Below, piece after piece: positions 35,987 to 45,070 of a stretch of 60,840 nucleotides of DNA. Numbering within the stretch: position 1 is the first letter of the stretch; each line of letters opens with the position of its first letter. Position numbers and translations under genes: made by a program. The stretch lies in NCBI GenBank assembly GCA_005799545.1, contig SYGM01000182.1:1-60840 (forward strand), written 5' to 3'. This stretch comes from Planctomycetia bacterium. Lineage in GTDB: Bacteria > Planctomycetota > UBA1135 > GCA-002686595. The notes under the pieces were generated by a model. That model did no database searches. It was not told the DNA's origin and worked only from the letters and a program-made list of their open reading frames with translations.

Positions 35987-36979
35987 GTGCTGAACCGAAT
36001 CCCCATCCTGCCCTGCCTTCTGACGACTGCGTTGAGCGGTCTGCTCTCCCCGGTGCTGCTTGCCGGCACCAAGGAGGCCGGCAGCCTGCTGCTGTTCCCG
36101 GTCTTCGACAACACCCGTGGTCAGCAGACGCTGATCACGGTGACCAACAGCAACCCGGACCCGACGGCGGGCTCGGTTCGCCTCGAATACATCTACATCA
36201 ACCGGGCGGGCTGTCAGGAGTTCAACCGCAGCCGGACGCTGACGCCCAACGACACGCTCAGCGTGATCACCAAGGTCGACAATCCGAACATGGTGCAAGG
36301 CTATGTCTATGTGGTGGCCCGAAGCACCAGCACGGGCAAGGCCATCAAGTTCGATCACCTGATCGGCACCGGAGTGAACCTGGGCTTGAGCAACTTTGAG
36401 TTCGACCCCTTCGTCTTCCGCGCGGGTGCCGCACTTGCGGAGGGAGCCCCAACGGATCTGGAAAACGGGGGCGTCGGCGATGGCCTGCGCGATCTCGATG
36501 GCCTGGAGTACGAGGCCGCCCCGGCCGAATTGCTGATCCCGCGCTTCCTCGGTCAGGATTCCACGCTGGAGTCGGAGCTGATCCTGATCAACCTCACCGG
36601 CGGAGCGCAGTTCGATGCGCTAATCGACCTGCTGATCTACAACGACAACGAAGAGGTGTTCTCCGGCCAGTACAGCTTCCGGTGCTGGAAGCGCGTGCGC
36701 CTGCTCGACATCAGCGCTGCGTTCTCCAGTTCTTTCCTGCTCTCCACCAATCAGGCCCCCAATGAGATCAATGCGGGCGGCGGTCCTGCGGCGATCGAGA
36801 CCGGTTGGCTGCGCATCAACGGCAACATCGCCAACTCCACTCAGACCGTGCTGCCGGATCCCGCGATTCTCGCCGTTCGGATTGACGATGCTCTCGACAC
36901 GCCTCTGGCCGCATTGCCGTTCTCCAAGGGCCTGCAGGTCAATGGCAGCCTGCTCTCGCACTCTCTGACTGGTCAATAG
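35987..36979 (+). CDS. Secreted array protein 1 (IPRF.GQ / DNEEVFSGQ family)
   Basis: 330 residues, GTG start with GGAG upstream. The signal peptide ends near VLLAG. Landmarks shared with the next two genes are AGSLLLFPVF, EYIYINRAGCQEFNRSRTLTP, GLRDLDGLEYEAAP, LLIPRFLGQ, LLIYNDNEEVFSGQYSFRCW and IANST. It is mostly beta-rich with one conserved pair of cysteines. It lacks the C-terminal NN ending of the other two, stopping at SLTGQ. I do not recognise the family. A secreted surface or matrix protein is the best inference. Confidence 0.75.
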   Translation: MLNRIPILPCLLTTALSGLLSPVLLAGTKEAGSLLLFPVFDNTRGQQTLITVTNSNPDPTAGSVRLEYIYINRAGCQEFNRSRTLTPNDTLSVITKVDNPNMVQGYVYVVARSTSTGKAIKFDHLIGTGVNLGLSNFEFDPFVFRAGAALAEGAPTDLENGGVGDGLRDLDGLEYEAAPAELLIPRFLGQDSTLESELILINLTGGAQFDALIDLLIYNDNEEVFSGQYSFRCWKRVRLLDISAAFSSSFLLSTNQAPNEINAGGGPAAIETGWLRINGNIANSTQTVLPDPAILAVRIDDALDTPLAALPFSKGLQVNGSLLSHSLTGQ

Positions 36980-37088
36980 GCATCGGCAGGGCCAAGTCCC
37001 GTCGGTACAAGGGCTTAGCGCCGGCCGAGCCCCCCAAATTACGACACTGAAGCCGCATCAAATACGCCATTTTTCAGGAAGACGCATC

Positions 37089-37116
37089 TTGCGCGCCGGC
37101 CGCAGACCCCTACAAT
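37089..37116 (+). promoter_or_regulatory. Likely sigma-70-type promoter of array gene 2
   Basis: TTGCGC, 16 bases, TACAAT. It leaves a 5' leader of about 150 bases with GC-rich complementary stretches (CACCGCGGGGGCCCGG) before the ATG at 37274. Confidence 0.45.
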
Positions 37117-37273
37117 CGGCCCACGGCTCACCGCTTTTGGCCGCTCCGCATTCGCGTGGTCGGGGCTGCTCGAGGAGGTGGACCACTTCCAATCCCCCAC
37201 CGCGGGGGCCCGGAACCCCTAGGGCTAGCCACAGGGAACCGGCCACCCCCAGGATTCAACTCAGAAAGACATC

Positions 37274-38245
37274 ATGATCAAGTTCTCGACTCTCGCTCTG
37301 GCCGGCGCCGCCGTCCTGGGTCTCACCGCTGGCGCCTCCGCTGGCGTCCAATCCGCTGGTTCGCTGCTGGTGTTCCCTTACTTCGAGAGCGGCCGCAACG
37401 CCGCCTCGGGTGTGGACACCTACGTGACCGTCACGAACATCAACCTGAACCCCGACAACGGCACGGTCAAGGTTGAGTACGTGTACATCAACGGCAGCAC
37501 CTGCCTCGAGTTCAACCGCACGCGCACCCTCACCCCGGGTGACACGCTGACGGTGAACACGCGTCAGGACAACCCCAACAGCACCTCCGGCTACCTGTAC
37601 GTCTTCGCCAAGAACAAGACGACCGGCGCCGCGATGAGCTTCAACCACCTCATCGGTACCTCGCGCGTCACCAGCGGCTCGAGCGGCACCGACATGGAAA
37701 TCGCCCCGTTCGTTTTCAAGGCCAGCGGCGCTGAAGGTGCCAACACGGACACCGACAACGACGGCCTCCGCGACATGAACGGCACCGAGTACGAAGGTGC
37801 TCCGGACCAGATCTTCATCCCGCGCTTCGTGGGTCAAGGTGCTGCTGACTCCCAGCTCATCCTCATCGGCCTGACGGGCACCAAGTTCACCACCACGGTG
37901 GACCTGCTCATCTGGAACGACAACGAGGAAGTGTTCTCGGGTCAACACACTGTTGACTGCTGGCAGAAGACTTCGCTGAGCAGCATCAGCGGTGCCTTCA
38001 ACAACGACTTCCTGGCCTCGACCAACCACAACACCCTCGAGTCGCTCAACGGCGCCGAGACGGGCATGTTCTGGATCAACGGCCTGATCGCCAACTCGAC
38101 GGCCGCTTCGGTCGCCGGTCCGGCGGTGCTCGCCACCCTCGTTGAGAAGATCAACGGCGGTTCGGGCGCGGTTCTGCCCTACGCGGTTGGCACCCAGAAC
38201 AACGGCGACCTGGTCAACCAGAGCCTGTTCGCGGACAACAACTGA
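37274..38245 (+). CDS. Secreted array protein 2, probably highly expressed
   Basis: 323 residues. The signal peptide ends AGASAG. It shares with its neighbours AGSLLVFPYF, EYVYINGSTCLEFNRTRTLTP, the calcium-loop-like DTDNDGLRDMNGTEYEGAP, IFIPRFVGQ, LLIWNDNEEVFSGQ and IANST, and it ends DLVNQSLFADNN. Codon choice is markedly narrow (AAC, ACC, CTC, GGC), unlike the surrounding genes. It has its own promoter candidate and a textbook terminator. These point to strong expression, as for a major surface-layer or matrix protein. The family is unknown to me. Confidence 0.78.
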   Translation: MIKFSTLALAGAAVLGLTAGASAGVQSAGSLLVFPYFESGRNAASGVDTYVTVTNINLNPDNGTVKVEYVYINGSTCLEFNRTRTLTPGDTLTVNTRQDNPNSTSGYLYVFAKNKTTGAAMSFNHLIGTSRVTSGSSGTDMEIAPFVFKASGAEGANTDTDNDGLRDMNGTEYEGAPDQIFIPRFVGQGAADSQLILIGLTGTKFTTTVDLLIWNDNEEVFSGQHTVDCWQKTSLSSISGAFNNDFLASTNHNTLESLNGAETGMFWINGLIANSTAASVAGPAVLATLVEKINGGSGAVLPYAVGTQNNGDLVNQSLFADNN

Positions 38246-38272
38246 TTCCAACCGGACCTAGCGTCCGCTTCG

Positions 38273-38305
38273 GAGCCGCTCCCCTCGGGGGGCGGCTCTT
38301 TTTTT
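38273..38305 (+). terminator. Rho-independent terminator of array gene 2
   Basis: GAGCCGC / GCGGCTC stem with a C/G-rich loop, followed by a run of seven T, 27 bases after the stop codon. Confidence 0.93.
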
Positions 38306-38856
38306 GAAAATTCCCAAGAATGGCTTACGTCATCCGATTCCTAGGTCTCTTGGCGTAATTCTCCGGATCGAAGGCGGTGCGCGGGAGTAGCCGCAGTCAA
38401 CGCTTTCCAAGGACTCCTCAACCTTGTTGCCTCCCTGCAGACCTGACAAGCGACATCCTGCACAGGCGGATCCGGAAGGAGTATCCGGTCTCCCGATCGT
38501 GGATCGAACGCCGCGAGCGGAGCTCTGGCCGCACAGTCGCCACGATGCAACTTGCTGAATTCGTGAGGATTTCGCGATCGACTGCGCATGTTCCGAGCCC
38601 AGCGAACCTACCCACGTTGCGTGGTCAATCTAGAAAGCCTGATTGTCCTTTCGCGCCCCTCCCCGCTGCGAGCGAACTCCTACCCGACAGGAGCACGCAA
38701 AGTTCCATGTGAGTGTCGCACGGCTTGTCTGAGTCGGAGCGGTCTTGTCAGCGAGCCGAGGTCCGCTAACGTGTGGCGAGTTCGCGCAGTTTCTCGCAGG
38801 GTTTTTTCGAGCCTCGCCGCTGCGTCGGACGCATCCAACCACCTCAGATTCTCATC
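38306..38856 (+). other. 551-base gap without a convincing gene, holding a promoter candidate
   Basis: Short open frames here on both strands have no recognisable motifs and atypical composition. A promoter-like pair, TTGTCA (38745-38750), 16 bases, TAACGT (38767-38772), lies about 85 bases before array gene 3. The rest could hold a small RNA, but I see no clear terminator or structure to claim one. Confidence 0.4.
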
Positions 38857-39924
38857 ATGAACCTCAAGCATGTCATTCTCATGGGTGCGACGCTCGCCTT
38901 CGCCGGCAGCGCTCTTGCTCAGGACGCATCCCAAAACAACAAGCGCGGCAACAGCCTCTACGTCTTCCCCCTGATCCAGAAGACCCCCGGCAGCCTCAGC
39001 CTGATCTCGATCGCCAACCTCGACGAAGGCGGCACGCAGGGCACGGCCTCGGTGGACGCTCACTTCGTCTTCCGCAGTGGCCAGACCTGCTTGGAGACCC
39101 TGAACTTCAGCAAGCCGCTGACCCCGCTGGACACGCTGACACTCAGCGTCAACGGTCAGGGTGCTCTCCCCAACGGCTTCAACGGCTTCGCCTATGTCTA
39201 CGCGGAGGCCACCGGCGCCAGCGCCACGGCCATCAAGTACGACAACCTGGCCGCAGCCCAGTATGTGTTCGACGGCGTCAACGCTTCGGCCTACGAGATC
39301 GACGCTTACGGATTCAAGGCGGGCTCCGCGCTGGCGAACCTCGCCAACACGGACACCGACAACGACGGCGTCCGTGACCTCAACGGCACCGAGTATGAGG
39401 CTGTCCCCAACGTTCAGATCTACCCGCGCTTCTTTGGTCAGGCCACCCAGGGCGCTCCCGGCTTCAGCTCGACGCTGACGCTGCTGTCGCTCGTCGGCAG
39501 TCAGTTCGACGTCGTGGTCGACTTCCTGATCATCAACGACAACGAGAATGCCTTCTCTGGTCAGGCCGGCTTCCGCTGCCACAAGACCTTCTCTCTGCTG
39601 GAGATCTCGGGTGCCACCGCCAACCAGTGGCTCGCCGACTCCAGCGGTGACAACGACAGCGAGTTCATCGTCTGGCCGCGGACCACCGCTCAGGTCGAGA
39701 CAGGTCTGCTGCGCATCGTCGGCGCGACGGCCAACAGCACCGCCGCGACGCAGGATAACCCTGCACTGCTGAGCCTGCTGGTCAACCGCCGCCAACCCGG
39801 CGGAAACCCGCCCGGATTCGGCGGTGAGGGCTCGGGCGAGACGACCGCGACCCTGCCCTACGGCAAGGGCGTCAACAACAAGGGCAAGCTCGTCAACCTG
39901 AGCCTGTTCCCCAACAACAACTGA
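38857..39924 (+). CDS. Secreted array protein 3
   Basis: 355 residues from the ATG at 38857; the signal peptide ends SALAQ. Conserved landmarks are GNSLYVFPLI, GQTCLETLNFSKPLTPLDTLTL, DTDNDGVRDLNGTEYEAVP, IYPRFFGQ, FLIINDNENAFSGQAGFRC and GATANST. A Pro/Gly-rich insert (RRQPGGNPPGFGGEGSGE) lies near the end, then LVNLSLFPNNN. The same C-terminal pattern closes gene 2 and may be a sorting or assembly tag. It is more distant from genes 1 and 2 than they are from each other. The function is unknown. Confidence 0.76.
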   Translation: MNLKHVILMGATLAFAGSALAQDASQNNKRGNSLYVFPLIQKTPGSLSLISIANLDEGGTQGTASVDAHFVFRSGQTCLETLNFSKPLTPLDTLTLSVNGQGALPNGFNGFAYVYAEATGASATAIKYDNLAAAQYVFDGVNASAYEIDAYGFKAGSALANLANTDTDNDGVRDLNGTEYEAVPNVQIYPRFFGQATQGAPGFSSTLTLLSLVGSQFDVVVDFLIINDNENAFSGQAGFRCHKTFSLLEISGATANQWLADSSGDNDSEFIVWPRTTAQVETGLLRIVGATANSTAATQDNPALLSLLVNRRQPGGNPPGFGGEGSGETTATLPYGKGVNNKGKLVNLSLFPNNN

Positions 39925-39954
39925 TGTCCTGACGACGGAAGTGGTTCCAAGCCG

Positions 39955-39989
39955 GCGGGGAGTCCGAGATCGGACTCCCCGCTTTCGTT
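39955..39989 (+). terminator. Terminator hairpin after array gene 3
   Basis: Perfect 13-bp stem (GCGGGGAGTCCGA / TCGGACTCCCCGC) with a 2-base gap, then TTTCGTT. It ends 3 bases before the GTG start of the sulfatase-like gene. Confidence 0.85.
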
Positions 39990-39992
39990 CCG

Positions 39993-41726
39993 GTGCGTAT
40001 CATCGGCGCGGTGAAACACACGTTGTTCCCTGTGCTGGCCGGACTACTGATGACAGCGCTGGCTGCCTGCGGCCGGCAGCCCAAGCGGCCGGACCTGATC
40101 CTGATCACGCTCGACACGACGCGCTCGGACGCTCTGGGCTGCTACGGGCGAAGCGGAGATCCGACGCCCAACCTCGATGCGCTCGCGCGCGAAGGCGTGC
40201 GCTACACGCAGGCGCGCAGCGTGGCCCCGCTGACACTGCCCTCGCATGCTTCGATGCTGACGGGCCTGTATCCCCCGCGCCACACCGTGCGCGACAACGG
40301 GCAGGCTGTCCTCCCGCAGAGCGCACGCACAGCCGCAGAAGTCCTGGAGGACGCGGGCTACGAGACAGCGGCCTTCGTCGCCGCCGCGGTTCTCGATGAG
40401 CCCTGGGGCATCGCGCAGGGCTTTCAGTATTTCGACGCGCCGCAGGATACGGGCGATGGCAGCGCGCATGTCGGCGAACGCAGCGGCCGCGAGGTGATCG
40501 ACCGCGTACTCGCGTGGCTGCCGACGCGCGATGCACAGCGCCCGCTGTTCCTGTGGGTGCATCTGTTTGATCCGCATGCACCTTACGAGCCGCCGGAGGA
40601 TGCGCTCGCGCGCGCCGGCGGCAATGCCTATCTGGGCGAGGTCGTTGAGACCGATCGCCAGGTGGGTCGCCTGCTCGCGGCACTGCGCGCTTCCGCGTCC
40701 TTCGATGCATCGGCTGTGCTGGTTGTCGCCGACCACGGCGAGGCACTGGGCCAGCACGGCGAGCCCACGCACTCCGCGCTGTGCTACGAGCCGACCATTC
40801 ACGTGCCGCTGATCCTGCGTCTGCCCTCCGGCGCACAGGCCGGCCGCGTGGAAGACAAGCTCGTCAGCGTCGCGGACATCTTTCCCACGCTGCTGGAGCT
40901 GGCCGGAGAGAGCGTGCCCGAGCGCATCGACGGCCGCAGCCTCCGGGCGCCGGAGTCGGCGCGTGCCGTTTACTTCGAGTCATACTCCGGTTGGCTCAAT
41001 CACGGCTGGAGCCCGCTGATCGGTGTGGCGCAGGGCCGCGAGAAATATCTGTGGAGTGAAACGCACGAGTTGTACGACCTGAGCCGCGATCCGCGCGAGA
41101 AGCTGGATCTCGGACCGGCGCAGCCCTCACGCTGCACGCAGTTGGCGGAGCTGCTGATGCAGCAGATCAGCCAGCCCGCTCTGCGTCCGGACGCTTCCGC
41201 AGGCATCGATGCCGCTCAGCGCGAACGCATTCGCGCGCTGGGTTACGCCGGGGCCGGCGAAGAAGGTGCCGCGCTTCCCGCACCGTTCACGCCGACGGGC
41301 CTGCCGCGCCCCAAGGACTCCATGTCCGAACTGCGCGCCTACTACGAGGCACTGCTGGCCGACGCGCGCGGAGAACGCGAGCAGGCGATCCGCACCCTGC
41401 AGGACATCGTCGCCGCCAACCCGGCGCACTATGCCGCCGCGGACTACCTCGGCGCTGCATTGCTGAGCGCAGGTCGGGCTGCGGATGCCGAGCGAATGCT
41501 GCTGGCTCTGGCGCGTGCGGGACGCGCGCGCACCACGACGGCAGCCAATCTCGCACGCGCCTGCGAAGCCCTGGGCCGACTCGATGAGGCGCGCGGACAC
41601 TGGAAGCAGTGCGCAGAACTCGCGCCGCTGTCGCGCGAACCCTGGCAACAATTGCTGCGACTTTCCGAGAGTCTGGGCGATGCCAAAGGCGCGCAGGCTG
41701 CGCGCACGGCGCTGGAAAAGCTCTAG
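39993..41726 (+). CDS. Sulfatase-fold lipoprotein with C-terminal TPR repeats
   Basis: 577 residues. A lipoprotein signal ends LAAC (GTG start at 39993, or GTG at 40011). The alkaline-phosphatase/sulfatase fold is clear: LILITLDTTRSDALGCYG, LPSHASMLTG, HLFDPHAPYEPP, VVADHGEALGQHG. The position normally holding the formylglycine Cys or Ser is Thr81 (T-L-P-S-H instead of C-x-P-x-R), so it is probably not activated as a classical sulfatase. Residues about 440-575 are TPR-like. It may be a phosphodiesterase or phosphotransferase acting outside the membrane. Its 3' end overlaps the convergent radical SAM gene by 4 bases. Confidence 0.84.
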   Translation: MRIIGAVKHTLFPVLAGLLMTALAACGRQPKRPDLILITLDTTRSDALGCYGRSGDPTPNLDALAREGVRYTQARSVAPLTLPSHASMLTGLYPPRHTVRDNGQAVLPQSARTAAEVLEDAGYETAAFVAAAVLDEPWGIAQGFQYFDAPQDTGDGSAHVGERSGREVIDRVLAWLPTRDAQRPLFLWVHLFDPHAPYEPPEDALARAGGNAYLGEVVETDRQVGRLLAALRASASFDASAVLVVADHGEALGQHGEPTHSALCYEPTIHVPLILRLPSGAQAGRVEDKLVSVADIFPTLLELAGESVPERIDGRSLRAPESARAVYFESYSGWLNHGWSPLIGVAQGREKYLWSETHELYDLSRDPREKLDLGPAQPSRCTQLAELLMQQISQPALRPDASAGIDAAQRERIRALGYAGAGEEGAALPAPFTPTGLPRPKDSMSELRAYYEALLADARGEREQAIRTLQDIVAANPAHYAAADYLGAALLSAGRAADAERMLLALARAGRARTTTAANLARACEALGRLDEARGHWKQCAELAPLSREPWQQLLRLSESLGDAKGAQAARTALEKL

Positions 41727-43387
41727 CTCTCTTCCTTGCCCGCCGTGGTGCCCGTCATCGCCTCGCGGCTCTGCGAGGCCTTGGTGGCGGAAGTTCCGGT
41801 GCTGTGGCCGGGATCGACCCACGAGCGCGAGAGCTCCTTGGTGCCGAACAGCTTCTTCGTCACGCGGTTGTAGACATCAAAGGCCTTGGCTTCGACGCGC
41901 GCCGGCGGGAATCCGCCCAGCAGCTCGCCGCGCTCCAGACGCGCCTTGGCACGCTTCTCCCACCAGCCCTTCTTGCCGCGCGCGAGCCCGTAGTTGAGCG
42001 TCGCGTAGTGGTGGTACATCTTGCGCGCGAGCATCACATCATCGGGGATGCGGCCTTCCCAGGTCTCTTCGAGGTGGTACTGGCCGAGCTTGCCGAAGTC
42101 TTCGAGCCTCGTCGGAGGCACGAAGCCCTGCTCGATGGCCTGATCCCACATCGCCGTGCCCGGAATCGGGCGATACGGCCAGACGGTGGCACGCGAGCGC
42201 GGGCAGGCGACATGCACGCGGCGGCACTGATCGATCGTGGCGAGCATCGATTCGCGCGGCTCGCCGGGGTAGCCGATGATGTAGGTCAGGTTGGCGCAGA
42301 TACCGCGCTTGTCGAGTTCGATCGCGCCCAGAACGTTGTCGTCGTCCTTGATGGGCTTGCCGATCTTCTTCATCATCTCGTTCGTGCCCGCCTCGGCGCC
42401 GATTTCGGCGACATACATGCCGGAGGCGATCATCAGATCGAGCGTGTCGGGCTTGTAGTGCAGGATGGAATGCGTCTCGATGAACGCGTTCCACCAGAAC
42501 TTGATGTTGCGATCCAGCAGTCCCTGCGCGAACTCGCGCGTGCGCTTCTCCATCACGCCGAAGTTGGCATCGTGGAAACGAACCACATCGAAGTTCCAGC
42601 GCTCCTTGAGCTCGGCAAGATCATCGAGCATCCGATCCGCCGGCATGGCCTTCCAGCGCCGATCCGTCACGAACGGCGAACAGCAGAAGGTGCAGGGCTC
42701 GGGGCAGCCGTAGCTGGAGAAGTACGTGATGCCGAAGTACGGCTTGCGATCGCCGATCGCTTCCGGCGTGGGCATACGCAGCACGTCGCGGTGGCTCTGT
42801 GCGCGCATCTGGTGCACGCGGTAGGGCTCGATGTCGATCAGGTGCCAAGGCAGCCGGGTGATCTTGTCCCAGCCCGCGACACCGCGCTTCTCGGTCTTGA
42901 TGACCTGACCATCACGCAGCAGCGCGAGGCCTTGAACCTGCTCCAGCGGCGTGCCGGCCTCGACGGCCTGCACCAGATCGCGGAAGGTCAGCTCGCCCTG
43001 GCCGAGCACCACGGCATCGTAGGGAGCCTGAGTCAGCTGCAGGTCCGGGCGCACGCTGGCGAACCAGCCGCCGATGAACATCGGCAGCTTGGGGTACCGC
43101 GCGCGCACCTTGCGCGAGCACATCAGGCCGTCGAACACCATGTACCCGAGGATGCCGGTGGTGGCGTAGAGCAGCGCGTCCTCGCAGGCCTCGACAACTT
43201 TGCGGTGCGCCTCCTCGGCGTCCATGATGCTCGCGTCGATGATCACGACCTCGTAGCCGTCCTGAATCGGCCAAGCCGAGATGGTCAGCATCTCCAGCGG
43301 CAGCAGGTCCTTGCTGGAGGGCAGGCCGAGGCTCTCGTCCACCTGCTGAGGCTGGTACAGAACGATCTTCTTCTTGCGACCGGTCAT
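41723..43387 (-). CDS. Cobalamin-binding-type radical SAM enzyme
   Basis: 554 residues. Residues about 1-155 look like a B12-binding Rossmann domain of the BchE/HpnJ type (IDGYEVV-like IQDGYEVVIIDASI, FIGGWFASVRPD, DAVVLGQGELTFRDLV). The radical SAM core starts near 215 with the cluster motif GCPEPCTFC (C-x3-C-x2-C), then AEIGAEAGTNEMMKKIGK and IIGYPGEPRESM. Such enzymes catalyse methylation or ring chemistry on lipids, pigments or peptides. The substrate here is unknown. The C-terminal 100 residues are basic, then Ser/Thr-rich. Confidence 0.85.
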   Translation of the reverse strand: MTGRKKKIVLYQPQQVDESLGLPSSKDLLPLEMLTISAWPIQDGYEVVIIDASIMDAEEAHRKVVEACEDALLYATTGILGYMVFDGLMCSRKVRARYPKLPMFIGGWFASVRPDLQLTQAPYDAVVLGQGELTFRDLVQAVEAGTPLEQVQGLALLRDGQVIKTEKRGVAGWDKITRLPWHLIDIEPYRVHQMRAQSHRDVLRMPTPEAIGDRKPYFGITYFSSYGCPEPCTFCCSPFVTDRRWKAMPADRMLDDLAELKERWNFDVVRFHDANFGVMEKRTREFAQGLLDRNIKFWWNAFIETHSILHYKPDTLDLMIASGMYVAEIGAEAGTNEMMKKIGKPIKDDDNVLGAIELDKRGICANLTYIIGYPGEPRESMLATIDQCRRVHVACPRSRATVWPYRPIPGTAMWDQAIEQGFVPPTRLEDFGKLGQYHLEETWEGRIPDDVMLARKMYHHYATLNYGLARGKKGWWEKRAKARLERGELLGGFPPARVEAKAFDVYNRVTKKLFGTKELSRSWVDPGHSTGTSATKASQSREAMTGTTAGKEES

Positions 43388-43502
43388 GGTGCGGATGCCT
43401 AGTGAGAGTTTACCAGCGAACCTGACGCGCAGGGGAGATTCAGAGGGGAGGGAGCCACGCAGGGTCCATCGGCAGGGGAACTCGGGAGCATGAGAACTTT
43501 CT

Positions 43503-44423
43503 TCAGGGTCGGCCGACCCAGGCCGCCGCCTGCCGCAAGGCCTGGATCAGGTTCTCGGGGGAGGCCTTGCCCTGACCCGCGATGTCGAAGGCCGTCCCGT
43601 GGACGGGGCTGATGCGCAGGTAGGGCAGTCCCGCCAGCGCCGTGACCCCCCCATCGGCGGCCAGCAGCTTGACCGGGATGAAGGCCTGATCGTGGTAGAG
43701 GGCCAGCACCCCGTCGTAAGCCCCTTTGGAAGCCTGCAGGAACACGGTGTCGGGCGAGAGCGGTCCATGCACATCCAGACCGACCCGGCGCGCCTGCTCG
43801 ACGGCCGGCGCGAGGATTTCTCCATCCTCTCGGCCGAGCACCCCGTTCTCGCCGGCGTGCGGGTTAAGGCCTGCGAGGGCCAGCTTCGGTCGCGCCATGC
43901 CGAAGCGCTGCAGGCTTTCGTGGAACAGCAGCAGCCGGTCCAGCACGCGCTCCGTCGTCACGCAGTCCAGTGCCGCGCGCAGCGGCATGTGGCGAGTCAG
44001 CAACATCACGCGCAACGAGCCCGCGATGGCGAGCATCTCAAAGCGCGTCACGCCGCACCAGCGTCCCAGCAGCTCGGTCTGTCCCTCGACTTTCTCGCCT
44101 GCCAGGTGCAGCGCCTCCTTACTGACAGGACCGGTGACCAGTGCCTGAACACGGCCGGACAGCGCGAGTTCGTGCCCCAGCCGCAGCGCGGAGAGCGCAG
44201 CGCGACCGCACTGCACCTGCACGCGCCCCATCACGAACTCACCGGGATCCTCGCTGACGATCCAGCGTTCGCGCGCCAAGCCATGCGGCCGATGGCGCTG
44301 TGGTCCCACCACGAGCAGTTCCATCGCGCTCTGCACCCGCGGGTCGGCCAGTGCTGCCAGTGCGATCTCCGGACCGATTCCGGCCGGATCGCCGAGCGTC
44401 AACGCGATGACGGGCTTGCCCAT
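43503..44423 (-). CDS. pdxA: 4-hydroxythreonine-4-phosphate dehydrogenase PdxA
   Basis: 306 residues from the ATG at 44423, just before GKPVIALTLGDPAGIGPE, the conserved N-terminus. Further signatures are LTRHMPLR, LNPHAGENGVLGREDGEI, LSPDTVF, YHDQAFIPVKLL and SPVHGTAFDIAGQGKA. PdxA oxidises 4-phosphohydroxy-threonine in pyridoxal phosphate synthesis, with metal bound by the three histidine positions. It is slightly shorter than the usual 330 residues. The frame extends to 44510, but the terminator of the preceding gene lies in that stretch. Confidence 0.93.
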   Translation of the reverse strand: MGKPVIALTLGDPAGIGPEIALAALADPRVQSAMELLVVGPQRHRPHGLARERWIVSEDPGEFVMGRVQVQCGRAALSALRLGHELALSGRVQALVTGPVSKEALHLAGEKVEGQTELLGRWCGVTRFEMLAIAGSLRVMLLTRHMPLRAALDCVTTERVLDRLLLFHESLQRFGMARPKLALAGLNPHAGENGVLGREDGEILAPAVEQARRVGLDVHGPLSPDTVFLQASKGAYDGVLALYHDQAFIPVKLLAADGGVTALAGLPYLRISPVHGTAFDIAGQGKASPENLIQALRQAAAWVGRP

Positions 44424-44436
44424 GTGCACTGAGCAT

Positions 44437-44466
44437 AAAAAAACCACCCTGCCGGAGGCAGGGTGG
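44437..44466 (-). terminator. Rho-independent terminator of the sigma/anti-sigma operon
   Basis: On the reverse strand, CCACCCTGCC pairs with GGCAGGGTGG around a 3-base loop, followed by seven T. It lies 74 bases after the stop of the small secreted-protein gene and just before pdxA. Confidence 0.93.
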
Positions 44467-44539
44467 CGTTTCGAACTTCGCGGCGCGGATACTGGCAGCG
44501 GCACTCGCACTCGCCGCAGTGAGCCTCACCGCAGCAGGC

Positions 44540-45070
44540 TCAGTACTGGGCCAGCATCAGCAGGCCTTCGTCGCTCCAGCTGCGGAAGTGGTAGCTGCCC
44601 TGCTCCGCCGAGTGCGCGCGGAACTGCGCCATCACCGGCAGGTTGGCCTGTTGACCGCGGAAGGCGGCCGGCACATGGATGCCCATCCGGATGCGGGTCA
44701 TCGCCAACAGGTTCATGTCCAGTCCGATCGCGAGGCGACCGTGGAACACGCAGCGCACGCGCTCTCCGCCCAGAGACTCAACCGACATCAGGCCGCGGCC
44801 CTGTGAGTGGCTCAGCACCGAGAGGATCTCGTCATAGCGTCCCTCGAGGTACAGCGAGGGCTGGACGCCGGAACGGTTGCGCACGATCGCGATCGAGCCG
44901 TTGCCGCCGAGCATCGGCAGGGTGCCGATGGTCTCGTCATCGCCGGAATAGATCGAGTCGTTCGTGATCTGAGATGCCGTGGTCAGCGGGAGGCAGACCA
45001 CGAGCGCGAGCGCCATCCAAACGACACTGCGCATCAGCTTTCGAAGATAGGAAGGGGTCTTGGCGTTCAT
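44540..45070 (-). CDS. Small secreted protein, third gene of the sigma operon
   Basis: 176 residues. A basic N-terminus and a hydrophobic core (SVVWMALALVVCLPLTTAS) form a signal peptide. The rest appears beta-rich (GSIAIVRNRSGVQPSLYLEGRYDEI, GERVRCVFHGRLAIGLDMNLLAM) with no family I recognise. Its ATG overlaps the stop of the zinc-finger TPR gene (ATGA), and a strong terminator follows, so it closes the operon. A product or sensor of the sigma response is inferred from position only. Confidence 0.7.
   Translation of the reverse strand: MNAKTPSYLRKLMRSVVWMALALVVCLPLTTASQITNDSIYSGDDETIGTLPMLGGNGSIAIVRNRSGVQPSLYLEGRYDEILSVLSHSQGRGLMSVESLGGERVRCVFHGRLAIGLDMNLLAMTRIRMGIHVPAAFRGQQANLPVMAQFRAHSAEQGSYHFRSWSDEGLLMLAQY

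Noticed and set aside
38341-38842. Short open frames in the gap before array gene 3
   Set aside because: They overlap each other on both strands, lack motifs and ribosome sites, and have amino acid composition unlike the neighbours.
41609-43402. Forward open frame of 597 codons opposite the radical SAM gene
   Set aside because: The radical SAM cluster motif and B12-type domain lie on the reverse strand; the forward frame is a composition shadow.
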